Shown here: one piece after another, positions 8,831-18,317 of the stretch
How positions within the stretch are numbered: position 1 is the stretch's first letter
Layout of the letters: every line of letters begins with the position of its first letter
Assembly: GCA_005518205.2 (NCBI GenBank)
Contig: RFFC02000006.1
Coordinates: forward strand, 124,001-188,000
From: Hormoscilla sp. GUM202
Lineage (GTDB): Bacteria; Cyanobacteriota; Cyanobacteriia; Cyanobacteriales; Desertifilaceae
Reading direction: 5' to 3'
DNA: 64,000 nt
The notes under the pieces: model-generated
Databases searched by the model: none
What the model saw: the letters and a program-made list of their open reading frames with translations, nothing else
Told to the model about the DNA's origin: nothing
Position numbers and translations under genes: made by a program

Positions 8831-9114
8831 TTATCTGCCAGCTACCTGTTGTTTAGGAAGGCGACGTTCTATAATTGCTTCCATCGTACTGGTCAGATGA
8901 TAACCGGACATCATGCCACCATCTAGGCGTCCCTGATATTGCAGGGAAATGTCTCTGTTTCTGGAAATTATAGCTTGGTTACCATTGTAAACCAGTCATC
9001 TCGCACCCATTTTATTAATGTTTTACCTTGTACTGGGATTGGCATTCCCTGCCTTTCTAGCCAATCTCCCTGTAATGTCCAGCGTCCCGCCTCGATTAAA
9101 AATGTGTGAGCCAC
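8831..9114 (-). pseudogene. Decayed small conserved cyanobacterial gene
   Basis: Two pieces of one protein lie in different frames on the minus strand. The first, from a GTG at 9114, reads AHTFLIEAGRWTLQGDWLER and continues through GKTLIKWVRDDWFTMVTKL to a stop. The second reads DISLQYQGRLD, then directly GGMMSGYHLTSTMEAIIERR to a stop at 8831. I recall a cyanobacterial family of about 140-150 residues with these blocks in this order, separated by a longer middle. If so, this copy has both a frameshift and an internal deletion. Function unknown. Confidence 0.6.
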
Positions 9115-9181
9115 AGCTAATTCCTTTACTTTATCGCCTGCCTATCTGCCAGTCAACTGGTTCGTCTATACTATCCTATCA

Positions 9182-10363
9182 TTATCTGCTTCCACAGCAT
9201 CCACCTATATGGATTTCCCCTAACAACATCTCCCGCATCGCACCTGTCACCCTAGGAACGTTACCTGCTATACCATGGTAGCGCCAGTAGGCCAAGACTG
9301 CAAAGGCGATCGCTTCTTTATATTCGGCATTCAAACCTACTTCATCTGTTGTTAACACGGGTATTGTCCCTAACTGCTTTTGCAAACGCTGTCGCAGGTA
9401 TAGATTGCGGCTACCTCCTCCACACAACAGCACTTCCTCTGGCATTTGCGGTAAATATTCCCGGTAATTCTGGACTATTGATGCTGCTGTCAGTTCTGTC
9501 AGAGTTGCTAGTAGATCTTCTTCCTTAATTAGATCGTGTTCTTTGGCATCTGTCAAACATCTCTGTAAGAAATCGCTGCCAAACTCCTCCCTGCCCGTTG
9601 ATTTGGGGGGTGCTTGTTGAAAAAAGCTGTATTTTAACCACTGGTTTACCAGGGCGCTACAGGATGTTCCCCGTGCTGCCCAGGCACCATCACGATCGTA
9701 TGTCAAAGCGCCACCTGTTAACTGCTGCACTGCTAGGTCTAGTAGCATATTACCCGGACCTGTATCCCACCCGCAAACTTTTTCTAGCTGCCCGACTGGC
9801 CCTGCTGGCAGATAAGTGAGGTTGCCTATGCCACCTATATTTTGGATACAGCGGCTAACCTTGGGATTTCCCAATAAATAGGCATCTACTCGCGGTACTA
9901 GTGGGGCGCCCTGTCCGCCTGCGGCCAGGTCTGCCTTGCGGAAGTTACTCACTGTCGTTATCCCTGTCTGATGGGCGATCGCCTCTCCTCTCCCTAATTG
10001 GATACTATAACCCAATTGGCTGCTTGTGCCGGACTGGCGACCAGTTGTTTTTCTGGGAGGGCGATGATATATTGTTTGACCGTGGGAACCGAGCAATTCC
10101 GCTTTCCCATTCCCTGCTTCTAGGGTTAGGGCTGCGATCGCGAAGGTTTCGGCGATCCGATCGTCTAATTCAGCTAATTCTAGCATAGTCATGGCTGCTC
10201 CGCCAGCCACTGCCATAATTTCCGCTTGCAAATCTACTGGATATGGATAGGTTTGAGCCGCTATTAGCTCAAAACCCAGATGTTGTTCATTCCCCGAAAT
10301 ATCTACCATTGCGGCATCTATGCCATCCACTGATGTCCCACTTATTAGACCTATTACTCGCAT
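9182..10363 (-). CDS. anmK: Anhydro-N-acetylmuramic acid kinase
   Basis: A 393-residue ASKHA-fold kinase. It begins [20 protein letters not shown] (the GTSxDG motif with the catalytic Asp), carries [22 protein letters not shown] and the diagnostic [12 protein letters not shown], and ends with the adenosine-motif region [19 protein letters not shown]. AnmK phosphorylates and opens 1,6-anhydroMurNAc during cell-wall recycling, giving MurNAc-6-phosphate. Its length is typical and the frame is intact. The start lies 9 bp from the natural stop of ktrA, so the two probably formed a transcription unit. Confidence 0.95.
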   Translation of the reverse strand: MRVIGLISGTSVDGIDAAMVDISGNEQHLGFELIAAQTYPYPVDLQAEIMAVAGGAAMTMLELAELDDRIAETFAIAALTLEAGNGKAELLGSHGQTIYHRPPRKTTGRQSGTSSQLGYSIQLGRGEAIAHQTGITTVSNFRKADLAAGGQGAPLVPRVDAYLLGNPKVSRCIQNIGGIGNLTYLPAGPVGQLEKVCGWDTGPGNMLLDLAVQQLTGGALTYDRDGAWAARGTSCSALVNQWLKYSFFQQAPPKSTGREEFGSDFLQRCLTDAKEHDLIKEEDLLATLTELTAASIVQNYREYLPQMPEEVLLCGGGSRNLYLRQRLQKQLGTIPVLTTDEVGLNAEYKEAIAFAVLAYWRYHGIAGNVPRVTGAMREMLLGEIHIGGCCGSR

Positions 10364-10371
10364 ATTTTACC

Positions 10372-11073
10372 TTAACCATAAATTGGCAATCTTTTTATGT
10401 CCTTATTTGCACCTATTATCACCATTTTGGCTCCTTTACGAAGTCTTTGAAAACCCGTGGTATTGATTTACAATTTATCGTTTTCACTCAGGGCAATCAA
10501 GTTTAGTCCATAATTGTTTCTCAGTTGAATTTCTGCCAGAGTTTTTCCCTCAAATTCTCTTGGCACTAATACTTCTACTATGCTATAATCTGGATCTAGT
10601 TCAAACCGTTCTAAAATGCTTGGTTGGGTGAGATATCTGGCCAATTCGCAACCCATTTCATCTTCGGGAAACAGTACTAAATCTGCTCCCACTTTCTTAA
10701 GCAGTTTTTCGTGAATCTTTGAGGAAGCTTTGGCCACTACATAATCCACCCCTTTTTCTTTCAAATTCAAAGTTGTGATTACACTTTCTTCAATATAGTT
10801 CCCTATTGCTACTATCACCGTATCAAACTCAAAAATTCCCGCCTGTTTCAGGGCCAACGGGTCGGTTGAGTCTAATTCTAGTACGTGAGTTGCTATCTCA
10901 TCGTTCGCTGCTTTATCCACGCACTTCTCACATCTGTCAATCCCCATTACCTCATATCCCATGCCATACAGCGTAGCACAGACTGCTCGACCAAACCGAC
11001 CTAATCCAATGACTGCAAACTGCTTACTCTCTCTGCGCCGACTGCGGAAGAAACTCATAGATGACAAATTCAC
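10372..11073 (-). pseudogene. ktrA: K+ transport regulatory subunit KtrA/TrkA with an in-frame premature stop
   Basis: From the ATG at 11073 the frame gives a RCK_N domain with the NAD-binding motif FAVIGLGRFGRAV and an RCK_C domain starting IVEVLVPREFEGKTL. Translation stops at a TAA after SENDKL (codon 202, at about 10468-10470). The same frame continues after the stop with INTTGFQRLRKGAKMVIIGA and NKDIKRLP to a second TAA at 10372, exactly the expected end of RCK_C. Without the first stop the protein is 233 residues, normal for KtrA. TTGTAA in place of TTTGAA would explain the lesion. The truncated 201-residue form lacks the last strands of RCK_C, which bind the regulatory ligand. A ktrB partner is not in the window. 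Confidence 0.85.
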
Positions 11074-11319
11074 TTTCTCACCTCTTTTTAATACGGACAG
11101 GCGAGACGCCCGTCCTACGTCTCGGGTGCATCCCAGTTTTGCTTCTTGGCTGCGGGGATCTGAACATGCTGTTACCAGCTATACTAGCCCAGAAACCCAG
11201 TTTTTCCACAAAACCGGGTTTCTTCATGCATTCTTGAGATGCTCTCGTGGCACCTTATTGATGGCGATCGCCACCTGCTAGCACCGGCGTATACAGGCTC
11301 CTTCCCTGGGCTCTGTTGA

Positions 11320-11512
11320 TTAGTCGGCCTTTGGCCTATCGGACCACAGAAAACTGTCCAGGGCTTCCATCCGTAAGATGCTGGCGGCGCATTCGTCCAG
11401 CAGATCGCCTTCGTAGACAGCCTTTTTACTCGATCGCTCGATCGGGGAGTCCTGTCCTTTTGGGAGTCGGGTTTCCTTCCATTCTATCGGCCCCTGGGGA
11501 TCTGGCTGGTTG
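11320..11512 (-). pseudogene. C-terminal end of a DUF499-type ATPase gene (distal piece)
   Basis: The minus strand reads NQPDPQGPIEWKETRLPKG, QDSPIERSSKKAVYEGDLL and LRMEALDSFLWSDRPKAD to a stop. This matches my memory of the C-terminal block of DUF499 AAA+ ATPases (LLVPxQPDPQGPIEW). It joins exactly to the piece at 12834-13120 once the ISAzo13 element is removed (LLVP + NQPDPQ). Together they are only the last part of a protein that is normally near 1000 residues, so this was already a relic before the insertion. Confidence 0.65.
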
Positions 11513-12833
11513 GGGACTTGCGGGAAAATAAGATACCAGTCAATAGGGGACAATGGTGATATCCCATTTGGGCAAGTTTTCAGAGCGTTGCCAAAAGACT
11601 TTGTAGGGTTTTAAGGCATCTGCTAAGACTTTAACCCCAGTTTCATAGGTAGTTGTGACCAAATTAACAATCGGTTTAATACCTTTCCAGGTCATATTGC
11701 TAGCCCATTTAACTGCCGTTTCAACTGAATCTAAGATAGCTCCGTTCCAATAGTTTTCCAGTGCCGCCCAACACCGCTCAATCTGGTTGTATTTGCTGTG
11801 ATACGGAGGGTAGTAAATCAGTCTAATTTTCATCCCAGTGGTTTGGGAAAACTCAACCATGCGCTCGAGCAATTGCGTGCGGTCACTGCGAGTTGCAGAG
11901 CCTCCATCCAAATCAATCGCTAACTCTTTGAGATGGGAGTAATGATTTTGATTGTCTTGCCACCAAGCTGATAAGCAATCGACAATAAAATCACTGGTTT
12001 CTGCCGATTGACCAAAGTAAATCGAAAGTTGGTCAGTTTCAGTGTTCAAAATGCCAAATGGGACTAAAACTGCTTGCCACTCTGTATCGTGGTCCAAAGC
12101 CTGTTTTGCCTCTAGTCCCCGGTCTTTGCCCCCTCGTGAGAGGTTGCCAATTTTGACCTTGGCCTTGCTATCAATTGAGAGTCTCAAGCACTCAGGATTG
12201 TCATCAGTAGCTTGGTTCTGACGGAAGACATTCTCGAAAATTGCATCTGTTTCGGGAATCTTCTTTAACGGTGTTGTCTTTTTTGTTTTTTTTAGACTAT
12301 ATCCAAGCCGATTGAGAATCTCTCCGATGGTTTGACGACTGGGCAGTTGCCAATTCTCATACCCCTTCTCCTCAATTAAAGCTTCTCGCACTGATCGGGC
12401 ACTGATACGCGAATATAACAAAGAAGATTGAAATTTGGGGTCGGCTTGCGCTTGAGCATCGACCAAGGCTCGTATATCTGCTTCCAAGTTGGGAAGATTC
12501 TCTTCGCTCTTGTGCCTCCCTCTTGCTCCATAGTTATCTACACACACAATCCCTGTTCGCCTCTCATTTAGACCGAGTTGGACACTGTGGCGATTCCAAC
12601 CCATCTGAGTCTCTGTTTTCCGAGCTGAACCCTCGAAGTAATCGGAGGCCACTTTGGCCATGTAGTCCCTCTTTTTGTGACCTGTTAGCTTCTTGGCGGC
12701 ATCCTTGAAAGTGGCCTTGACTTGTTTGGTTAGCATTTATACTCTATACCTCGGAGAGCGGGTTTGCAACAGAACTATACGACTCCTTTGCTATCCTCTA
12801 TGATAATTGGTATCTTATTTTCCCGCAAGTCCC
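11513..12833 (-). mobile_element. ISAzo13-family insertion sequence, 1321 bp
   Basis: The termini are long inverted repeats: GGGACTTGCGGGAAAATAAG followed by ATACC, present at both ends. The flanks read TTG (11510-11512) and TTG (12834-12836), consistent with a 3-bp target duplication. Removing the element and one TTG rebuilds a continuous coding frame across the site. The transposase frame inside is intact, so the element may be active. Confidence 0.88.
11540..12736 (-). CDS. ISAzo13-family DDE transposase
   Basis: A 398-residue protein filling the element. Features typical of the family (Rhodopirellula-type DDE transposase) are an N-terminal HTH region (KVASDYFEGSARKTETQMGW, HSVQLGLNERRTGIVCVDN), the middle LRLSIDSKAKVKIGNLSRGG and the catalytic core ELAIDLDGGSATRSDRTQ and IRLIYYPPYHSKYNQIERCW. 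The acidic residues in SIDSKAK, AIDLDGG and NQIERCW are good DDE candidates. No frameshift is seen. Confidence 0.88.
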   Translation of the reverse strand: MLTKQVKATFKDAAKKLTGHKKRDYMAKVASDYFEGSARKTETQMGWNRHSVQLGLNERRTGIVCVDNYGARGRHKSEENLPNLEADIRALVDAQAQADPKFQSSLLYSRISARSVREALIEEKGYENWQLPSRQTIGEILNRLGYSLKKTKKTTPLKKIPETDAIFENVFRQNQATDDNPECLRLSIDSKAKVKIGNLSRGGKDRGLEAKQALDHDTEWQAVLVPFGILNTETDQLSIYFGQSAETSDFIVDCLSAWWQDNQNHYSHLKELAIDLDGGSATRSDRTQLLERMVEFSQTTGMKIRLIYYPPYHSKYNQIERCWAALENYWNGAILDSVETAVKWASNMTWKGIKPIVNLVTTTYETGVKVLADALKPYKVFWQRSENLPKWDITIVPY

Positions 12834-13120
12834 TTGGGCACCAGAAGCCACTCATAAGTCTCCCGTCCGATATGATCGACATCCTGGGAAGATTGCTGGC
12901 GCTTGGTAGTTGCTTGTTTCTCCTGAAAAGCATCCAGGTTGAGCTGTTCCTTATCATTAACTATGGAGTTCCAAGCGAGGTATTGAGCCACATTTCGCTC
13001 TAGGTTCTCGATTTTGCTGTTGTCTGGTGCCAAAAATAATAGGGTGTTTTTGTGATAACGCTGACTGTGTCTAGACGTAAGTCGTTCATGCTCAACTCCT
13101 GTAATGTTGACTAATAAAAT
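12834..13120 (-). pseudogene. DUF499-type ATPase gene fragment (proximal piece)
   Basis: The minus-strand frame, open from a stop at 13121-13123, reads KNTLLFLAPDNSKIENLERN and VAQYLAWNSIVNDKEQLNLD, then DVDHIGRETYEWLLVP up to the IS end. These are recognisable blocks of DUF499 ATPases, which are often found beside DUF1156 DNA methyltransferases in defence or restriction-like islands. There is no start codon context and no upstream remainder, so it is a 5'-truncated relic. Confidence 0.65.
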
Positions 13121-13124
13121 TCAG

Positions 13125-13203
13125 TTCGGTGGGCAGGGGCCCCCTACACACGTTCCCACCCGCAGCGTGGGAACGGGTTCCGGCCTGTTAGAGTTCCGGC
13201 CTG
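13125..13203. repeat. Short GC-rich repeats (GTTCCCAC...GTGGGAAC and GTTCCGGCCTGTTA x2)
   Basis: A palindrome CGTTCCCAC...GTGGGAACG is followed by two copies of GTTCCGGCCTGTTA(T/G)AG. The CGTTCCC...GGGAACG motif recurs near 16555-16585, 22475, 29752, 45871 and 62210. Confidence 0.7.
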
Positions 13204-14307
13204 TTATAGTGTGGTAGCTGTACTTGGCGCAGTCCCCATTTTTTTCAGCCAGCGATAGTTAGCGACGATCGTTTCCCAAAAGGTATCGTAGACGTTGTAT
13301 TTCACGCCATATTCCTCGCATACTTCTGCCAAAATAGGAGCAATCTTGGGATAATGTATATGACAGACATGGGGAAACAAGTGATGAACTACCTGATAGT
13401 TTAGTCCCCCCAGATACCAGTTCAGTAGCCAATTATTAGGAGCAAAATCTACCGCTGTTTTTACTTGAAAAATTGCCCATTCATCATCGATCGTGTTTGT
13501 TTCCACATCCGGTTGAACAAACTCTGCTGGTTCTAGCACGTGAGCCAACATAAACACCGTGCAAATCCACAATCCATAGGTCATGTAAGCGATCGTAAAA
13601 CCAATGATTGCTTCTGGGGTACTATATCCTACTGCGATCGGGATGCCAACAAATAAGCCCAGCCAAATCAGCTTAAATCCCAGCAATGCTATCATTTCTA
13701 ATGGTTTTGGTTCGGGGATGGTATTGTCTTGGTATTTGCCCTTGAACAAAATCAAATCTACATCCGCCACCGACCAATAGAACGGAATGAATAGATACAC
13801 AAACCAAATAAATATATGTTGGAATTTGTGATACCATTTATGCTCCATACTGGGAGACATCCGCACTAACCCATTCCCATGGATTTCCACATCATGACCC
13901 AAGATATTGGTATAGGTATGATGCAGAACGTTATGGCGAAATCGCCATAAATAACTTGACACTCCGATGAAGTCGTAAATTGAACCAACGATCCGATTTA
14001 CACGATGGCTATTAGAATAACCACCGTGATTGGCATCATGTCCGATACTAAAGCCCACCCCAGCGATCGCGAATCCGAGGGTAACACAGCCCAGCACTTT
14101 CATCCAGTAAACTGATGGCCCAAAGACCGTAAATGTCCAGGCGGAAATCACCCAGCCTAAAATAATTACTGTTTTGAGATACATCGCTGGGTTATCTCGC
14201 GGTTTCAGGTTGGACGATGCAAACATTGCTTCAACCCGTTGATTCAGTTCTTTCCTGAATCCCACGTTTTTGCCAAACCTTACTCGCACTGGTATCACTG
14301 TTGTCAT
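13204..14307 (-). CDS. desD: Acyl-lipid delta-6 desaturase
   Basis: A 367-residue membrane desaturase closely following the DesD pattern: RKELNQRVEAMF and RDNPAMYLKTVI at the N-terminus, then three histidine boxes GHDANHGG, RHNVLHHTYTNILGHDVEIHG and the front-end type QVVHHLFPHV, where Gln replaces the first His. Four to six hydrophobic segments surround the boxes. DesD introduces a delta-6 double bond into linoleoyl/linolenoyl groups of thylakoid glycolipids using ferredoxin, giving gamma-linolenic or stearidonic acid. The ATG at 14307 is supported by the conserved N-terminal alignment. The gene appears monocistronic. Confidence 0.93.
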   Translation of the reverse strand: MTTVIPVRVRFGKNVGFRKELNQRVEAMFASSNLKPRDNPAMYLKTVIILGWVISAWTFTVFGPSVYWMKVLGCVTLGFAIAGVGFSIGHDANHGGYSNSHRVNRIVGSIYDFIGVSSYLWRFRHNVLHHTYTNILGHDVEIHGNGLVRMSPSMEHKWYHKFQHIFIWFVYLFIPFYWSVADVDLILFKGKYQDNTIPEPKPLEMIALLGFKLIWLGLFVGIPIAVGYSTPEAIIGFTIAYMTYGLWICTVFMLAHVLEPAEFVQPDVETNTIDDEWAIFQVKTAVDFAPNNWLLNWYLGGLNYQVVHHLFPHVCHIHYPKIAPILAEVCEEYGVKYNVYDTFWETIVANYRWLKKMGTAPSTATTL

Positions 14308-14440
14308 CTAAACCTGCCTCTCGAAAATCCTTGCCTTGCCATTATACCCTGTTGAGGCAACCTCAACAATTTTCCTCAAAGACCGTCGCATTGCCCCTTA
14401 GTGGCCAAGACCGTAAAGTGGGCAGTGTCCACCCTAGAGT

Positions 14441-15517
14441 TTAGTCACCCAGGCAAATACCCAAACCTCTAGCGGTTTTCACTAGAGTCCCGGAGGGGTT
14501 GACTTTCCGGTATTGAGCGATCGCCGACTCTATGGGAACGCTAACCACTTGCCGATTTTGCCAAGTCACCATCCGATCGTACTTGCCTTCAGCGATCAAA
14601 TCAACTGCTGCCACGCCAAAAGCTGAAGCAGTTAAGCGATCGAGAGGTGAAGGTATCCCCCCGCGCTGGGTATGTCCTAACACGATAACCCTGGTTTCGG
14701 CACCGCTACAGAAAGAAATTTTATCTGCCAAATATTGACCGATGCCACCTAAGCGACATTGACCTAACACGTTGGTATTGGTAATGAGTTCGCCTTCTTG
14801 GCTACAAACTGCTTCTGAGACAATTACTAAACAGTAATTCTTGCCTTGGTCCTGACGTTGTCTAATTTTGCTACAGATGCTTTCAATTGTGTAAGGAATT
14901 TCCGGAATCAGGATCGCGTCAGCACCCCCAGCAATTCCCGCACTGATGGCGATATGTCCGGCATCCCGTCCCATCACTTCCAGGATCATCACCCGACTGT
15001 GACTGGCAGCTGTGAAATGCAGGCGGTCCAAAGCTTCAGTAGCAATATTAACAGCCGTGTCGAAACCGATGCAATGTTCGGTAATGCCGATGTCGTTATC
15101 GATGGTTTTGGGTATGCCTACCAGGTTAATATCGCCCTGCTGGGCCAGGCGTCGGAGAATGGCCAGACTGCCATCGCCGCCAATGCCGATCAGGGCATCC
15201 AGTCCTAACTTGCGGTATCCGGCGATAATCTCTGCCGATCGATCGATCGTCGTTCCATCTGGCATCGGGTATGCAAAGGGGTCGCCTTTATTGGTGGTTC
15301 CTAGCATTGTCCCCCCAATTGTCAACAAATTCTCCACATTCTGGATATCCAGGGCGATCGCCTGGGGGGGGTCTGCCATCAAGCCGTTAGTCGCTTGACG
15401 AATTCCCTGAACTGAGTAACCATAACCTGTAGCACGCAGTACAACGGCCCGAATGATGGCATTCAAGCCAGCACAGTCGCCGCCACTGGTGAGAATGCCA
15501 ATTTGTTTTTCTCCCAT
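14441..15517 (-). CDS. pfkA: ATP-type 6-phosphofructokinase
   Basis: About 358 residues from the ATG at 15517 (MGEKQIGILTSGGDCAGLNA); an in-frame ATG at 15535 adds six residues that do not look conserved. Motifs: LTSGGDCAGLNA, GTTNKGDPFAY, GIGGDGSLAIL (GGDGS as in ATP-dependent enzymes, rather than GGDDT of PPi enzymes), PKTIDNDIG with the catalytic Asp, and EVMGRDAGHIA. The enzyme phosphorylates fructose 6-phosphate in glycolysis. The long form and GITEHCIGFDTA are typical of group III cyanobacterial/actinobacterial enzymes. Confidence 0.93.
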   Translation of the reverse strand: MGEKQIGILTSGGDCAGLNAIIRAVVLRATGYGYSVQGIRQATNGLMADPPQAIALDIQNVENLLTIGGTMLGTTNKGDPFAYPMPDGTTIDRSAEIIAGYRKLGLDALIGIGGDGSLAILRRLAQQGDINLVGIPKTIDNDIGITEHCIGFDTAVNIATEALDRLHFTAASHSRVMILEVMGRDAGHIAISAGIAGGADAILIPEIPYTIESICSKIRQRQDQGKNYCLVIVSEAVCSQEGELITNTNVLGQCRLGGIGQYLADKISFCSGAETRVIVLGHTQRGGIPSPLDRLTASAFGVAAVDLIAEGKYDRMVTWQNRQVVSVPIESAIAQYRKVNPSGTLVKTARGLGICLGD

Positions 15518-15605
15518 AGTTTGTCTCGCGAGCAAAGTCCAGAAGTAAATTACACTTAATTCAGGACTTGTCTAGAGTTATTACATTTTAATTTAATCTT
15601 CTCGG

Positions 15606-16547
15606 ATGCAAGATACTTCTCAGTTAGTCGGCCCGGTGATTCCGGCGGCACCCGAGGGGTTCCGATCGGGCTTCATCGGCATTATCGGACGCCCGAATGT
15701 GGGCAAGTCTACGATCGTGAATCAGCTGGTGGGGCAAAAAATTGCCATCACTTCGCCAGTAGCACAGACGACGCGCAACCGCTTGCGGGGCATCTTGACT
15801 ACACCGGCAGCCCAGCTGATTTTGGTCGATACCCCAGGTATCCACAAACCCCATCATCAGTTGGGGAAGGTGCTAGTGCAAAATGCCAAAATGGCCATTA
15901 AATCAGTGGATCTGCTGCTGTTTGTAGTCGATGCTTCGGTTCCGGCGGGTGGGGGCGATCGCTACATAGTGGATCTGCTAGCCCATACCCAGATACCCGT
16001 GATTTTAGGATTGAACAAAGGCGATCTGCAACCGTCAGATTGCCAGCGAGTGGATGCCAGTTACGCGCAGTTTGCTGAGGCCCAAAATTGGCAGATGTCC
16101 AAGTTTTCGGCCCTGACTGAGGAGGGATTAGAACAGCTGCAAAGGTTATTAATCGATCGACTAGAACCCGGACCCTACTATTATCCCCCAGATTTGGTCA
16201 CGGATCAACCCGAACGTTTTATTATGGGGGAATTAATTCGAGAGCAAGTTTTGCTGCTGACTCGGGAGGAAGTTCCCCACTCGGTAGCTATTCAGATTGA
16301 AAAGTTAGAGGAAAAACCCAAGATTACTCGGGTTTTTGCCGCGATTCACGTGGAAAGAGATTCTCAAAAAGGTATTTTGATTGGCAATAAGGGCAGTATG
16401 CTGAAGGCGATCGGGACTGCGGCGCGGGAGCAAATGCAGAAATTAATTGCCGGTCAGGTATATCTAGAGTTATTTGTCAAGGTGCAACCAAAGTGGCGAC
16501 AGAATCGCCTGCGCTTGGCCGAGTTGGGCTATAGAGTGGAGAATTGA
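15606..16547 (+). CDS. era: GTPase Era
   Basis: A 313-residue Era. GTPase motifs: G1 GRPNVGKS, G3 DTPGIH, G4 NKGD; the switch region TTRNRLRGI is typical. The C-terminal KH domain follows (RDSQKGILIGNKGSMLKAIG, then YLELFVKVQPKWRQNRLRLAEL). Era binds the 3' end of 16S rRNA and assists 30S maturation. It starts 70 bp from the divergent pfkA. Confidence 0.95.
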   Translation: MQDTSQLVGPVIPAAPEGFRSGFIGIIGRPNVGKSTIVNQLVGQKIAITSPVAQTTRNRLRGILTTPAAQLILVDTPGIHKPHHQLGKVLVQNAKMAIKSVDLLLFVVDASVPAGGGDRYIVDLLAHTQIPVILGLNKGDLQPSDCQRVDASYAQFAEAQNWQMSKFSALTEEGLEQLQRLLIDRLEPGPYYYPPDLVTDQPERFIMGELIREQVLLLTREEVPHSVAIQIEKLEEKPKITRVFAAIHVERDSQKGILIGNKGSMLKAIGTAAREQMQKLIAGQVYLELFVKVQPKWRQNRLRLAELGYRVEN

Positions 16548-16616
16548 AAATTTGGGGTTCCCAGGCGGATCCTGGGAACGAGGTGAATGGCAATTTCTTT
16601 AGTTACATGACGAGCT

Positions 16617-17529
16617 ATGGATAAGCAATTTCCCATCATCATTGTTCCGACAGATGCCAACTCGGATCCAGAAACCCTGGGAACTAAATATAAATTCTGG
16701 TTCTTACACCGAGAACTTGGCTATTGTCTCTATAAACAAGCCCGATCGAATACTGGCGAAGATTGGGCAGAAAAGATCGCCTCAGAATTATGTCAGTTAA
16801 TCGGACTACCTTATGCCCAGATTGAATTAGCAACCTTTCAGGAAGATAGAGGAACAGTTTCTCCTTCCTTTGTCCCCAGTAATGGCACTCTAATTCTCGG
16901 CAATGATATCCTGTATCTTCGAGACCCGGACTATCCTAAAGCAGAAAGGTTTAAGGTTTCCCAACATACTCTAGATGTCGTGCTAAAGGCGATCGCTAAC
17001 CCCTCAGTTAACTTACCTATTGACTGGACCTCTGGCATCCAGACAGCAGTAGAAACATTTGTAGGCTATTTATTGTTAGATGCTTGGATAGGTAACACTG
17101 ACAGGCATCACGAAAATTGGGGATTTATCCTGATACAAAACTCATTAGGATTGCCCTCATTAACAATGCATTTATCCCCCACATTTGACCACGCATCTAG
17201 CTTGGGGAGAGAACTACAAGATATTAAACGACAAGCTCAACAAAAAGATGTAAACAAATATGTAGCGAGATGCCGATCGGCAATTTATGCTAGAGTAGGA
17301 GATAACAAAGCTATGTTCGCTCTAGATGTATTTCGGACAGCAGCACAAATATCCTCATGCTGCTTTACGGTGGCTAGATCGCCTATCGATGATATCAAAG
17401 GAAGATAGGCGGTCCTTATTCGACCAGCTCCCAAAAGAGCGAATTTCTGAAATAGCAATTGAATTTGCCCAAAATATTCTAGAAATTAATCAAAATAGAT
17501 TGCTGGAACTGCGGGAGGATAACCCTTGA
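16617..17529 (+). pseudogene. HipA-like kinase domain protein, broken by a frameshift
   Basis: From the ATG at 16617 the frame reads a HipA-C-like fold: YCLYKQARSNTGEDWAEKIA (nucleotide-binding lysine and partner Glu region), VGYLLLDAWIGNTDRHHENW (catalytic NTDRHxxN motif) and LSPTFDHASSLGREL (metal-binding Asp). After FRTAAQ (near 17349) the sense continues one frame over as YPHAALRWLDRLSMISKEDR and ERISEIAIEFAQNILEIN to a stop at 17529, overlapping the next gene by 4 bp. A one-base deletion would explain this. The truncated product retains the catalytic motifs but loses its last helices. The substrate is unknown. Confidence 0.75.
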
Positions 17530-18278
17530 AAACAATATTTATAGCCTGGCAAGATTTTAGCAGTCATGCTTGGTTTCCAGTTGGTCGCTTAACCTTTGAT
17601 GGGAGTTGCTACTATTTTGTTTACCTTCAAGGTGCGATGGCAGCACGAGAACAATACAATTTCGCGGGTTTGTGGTCATTTTCAGACTTACACAAGGTTT
17701 ATGAATCGACAGAACTGTTACCATTATTGTCTCATAGAATTATGCCGCGTTCGAGACCAGACTATTCCGATTTTATGCAGTGGTTGAATCTTCCGGAAAA
17801 CTCAGACGATCCTATTGCCTTACTATCTCGTAGCGGCGGCAAAAGGGCCACGGACAACTTTGAAGTTTTCCCCTGTCCCGAACCTGATGAAAAGGGATTA
17901 TACCACATCCATTTCTTTGCTAGCGACATCCGCTGCTTACCCTCCCCCACAGCGGAGCGGATCGCATCTTTGTATCCAACGGAAACATTACGTTGAGCGC
18001 TCGATTGGCAAAATAATCACGACCGGAAAGCCCTGTTACTGCTGACAGCAGATTGCTATCCTGTAGGCTATTGCCCTCGGTATCTGTTCGGCGATACCCT
18101 GGAACTACTGCGCCAAGACCCAGATCGGGTGCAAGTTGCGGTTGAACGAATCAACCCGCCACCTGCACCGATCCAGTTCCGTTTACTTTGCCATTTGACT
18201 GGGAATTGGCAAGAGGACTTTCGCCCATTTGCGAGCAAAATGTATGAACCATTAGCCCAGATATCGGTTAAGCTATAA
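17526..18278 (+). pseudogene. HIRAN-domain-like protein with an in-frame stop
   Basis: The frame begins MKTIFIAWQDFSSHAWFPVG and continues through GLYHIHFFASDIRCLPSP and ASLYPTETLR to a TGA at 17994-17996. The same frame then reads ALDWQNNHDRKALLLLTADC, YPVGYCPRYLFGDTLELLRQ and PPPAPIQFRLLCHLTGNW to a TAA at 18276. The segment across the stop matches a HIRAN fold (short beta strands, D(N)xxDxxA, GYxPRYL), so the TGA most likely replaced a CGA or similar codon. The intact length would be 250 residues. The ATGA-type overlap with the HipA-like gene suggests a two-gene module. Confidence 0.7.
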
Positions 18279-18317
18279 ATAGATAGCTGTACAGATAGTT
18301 GTGGAGACGACCGGGGA

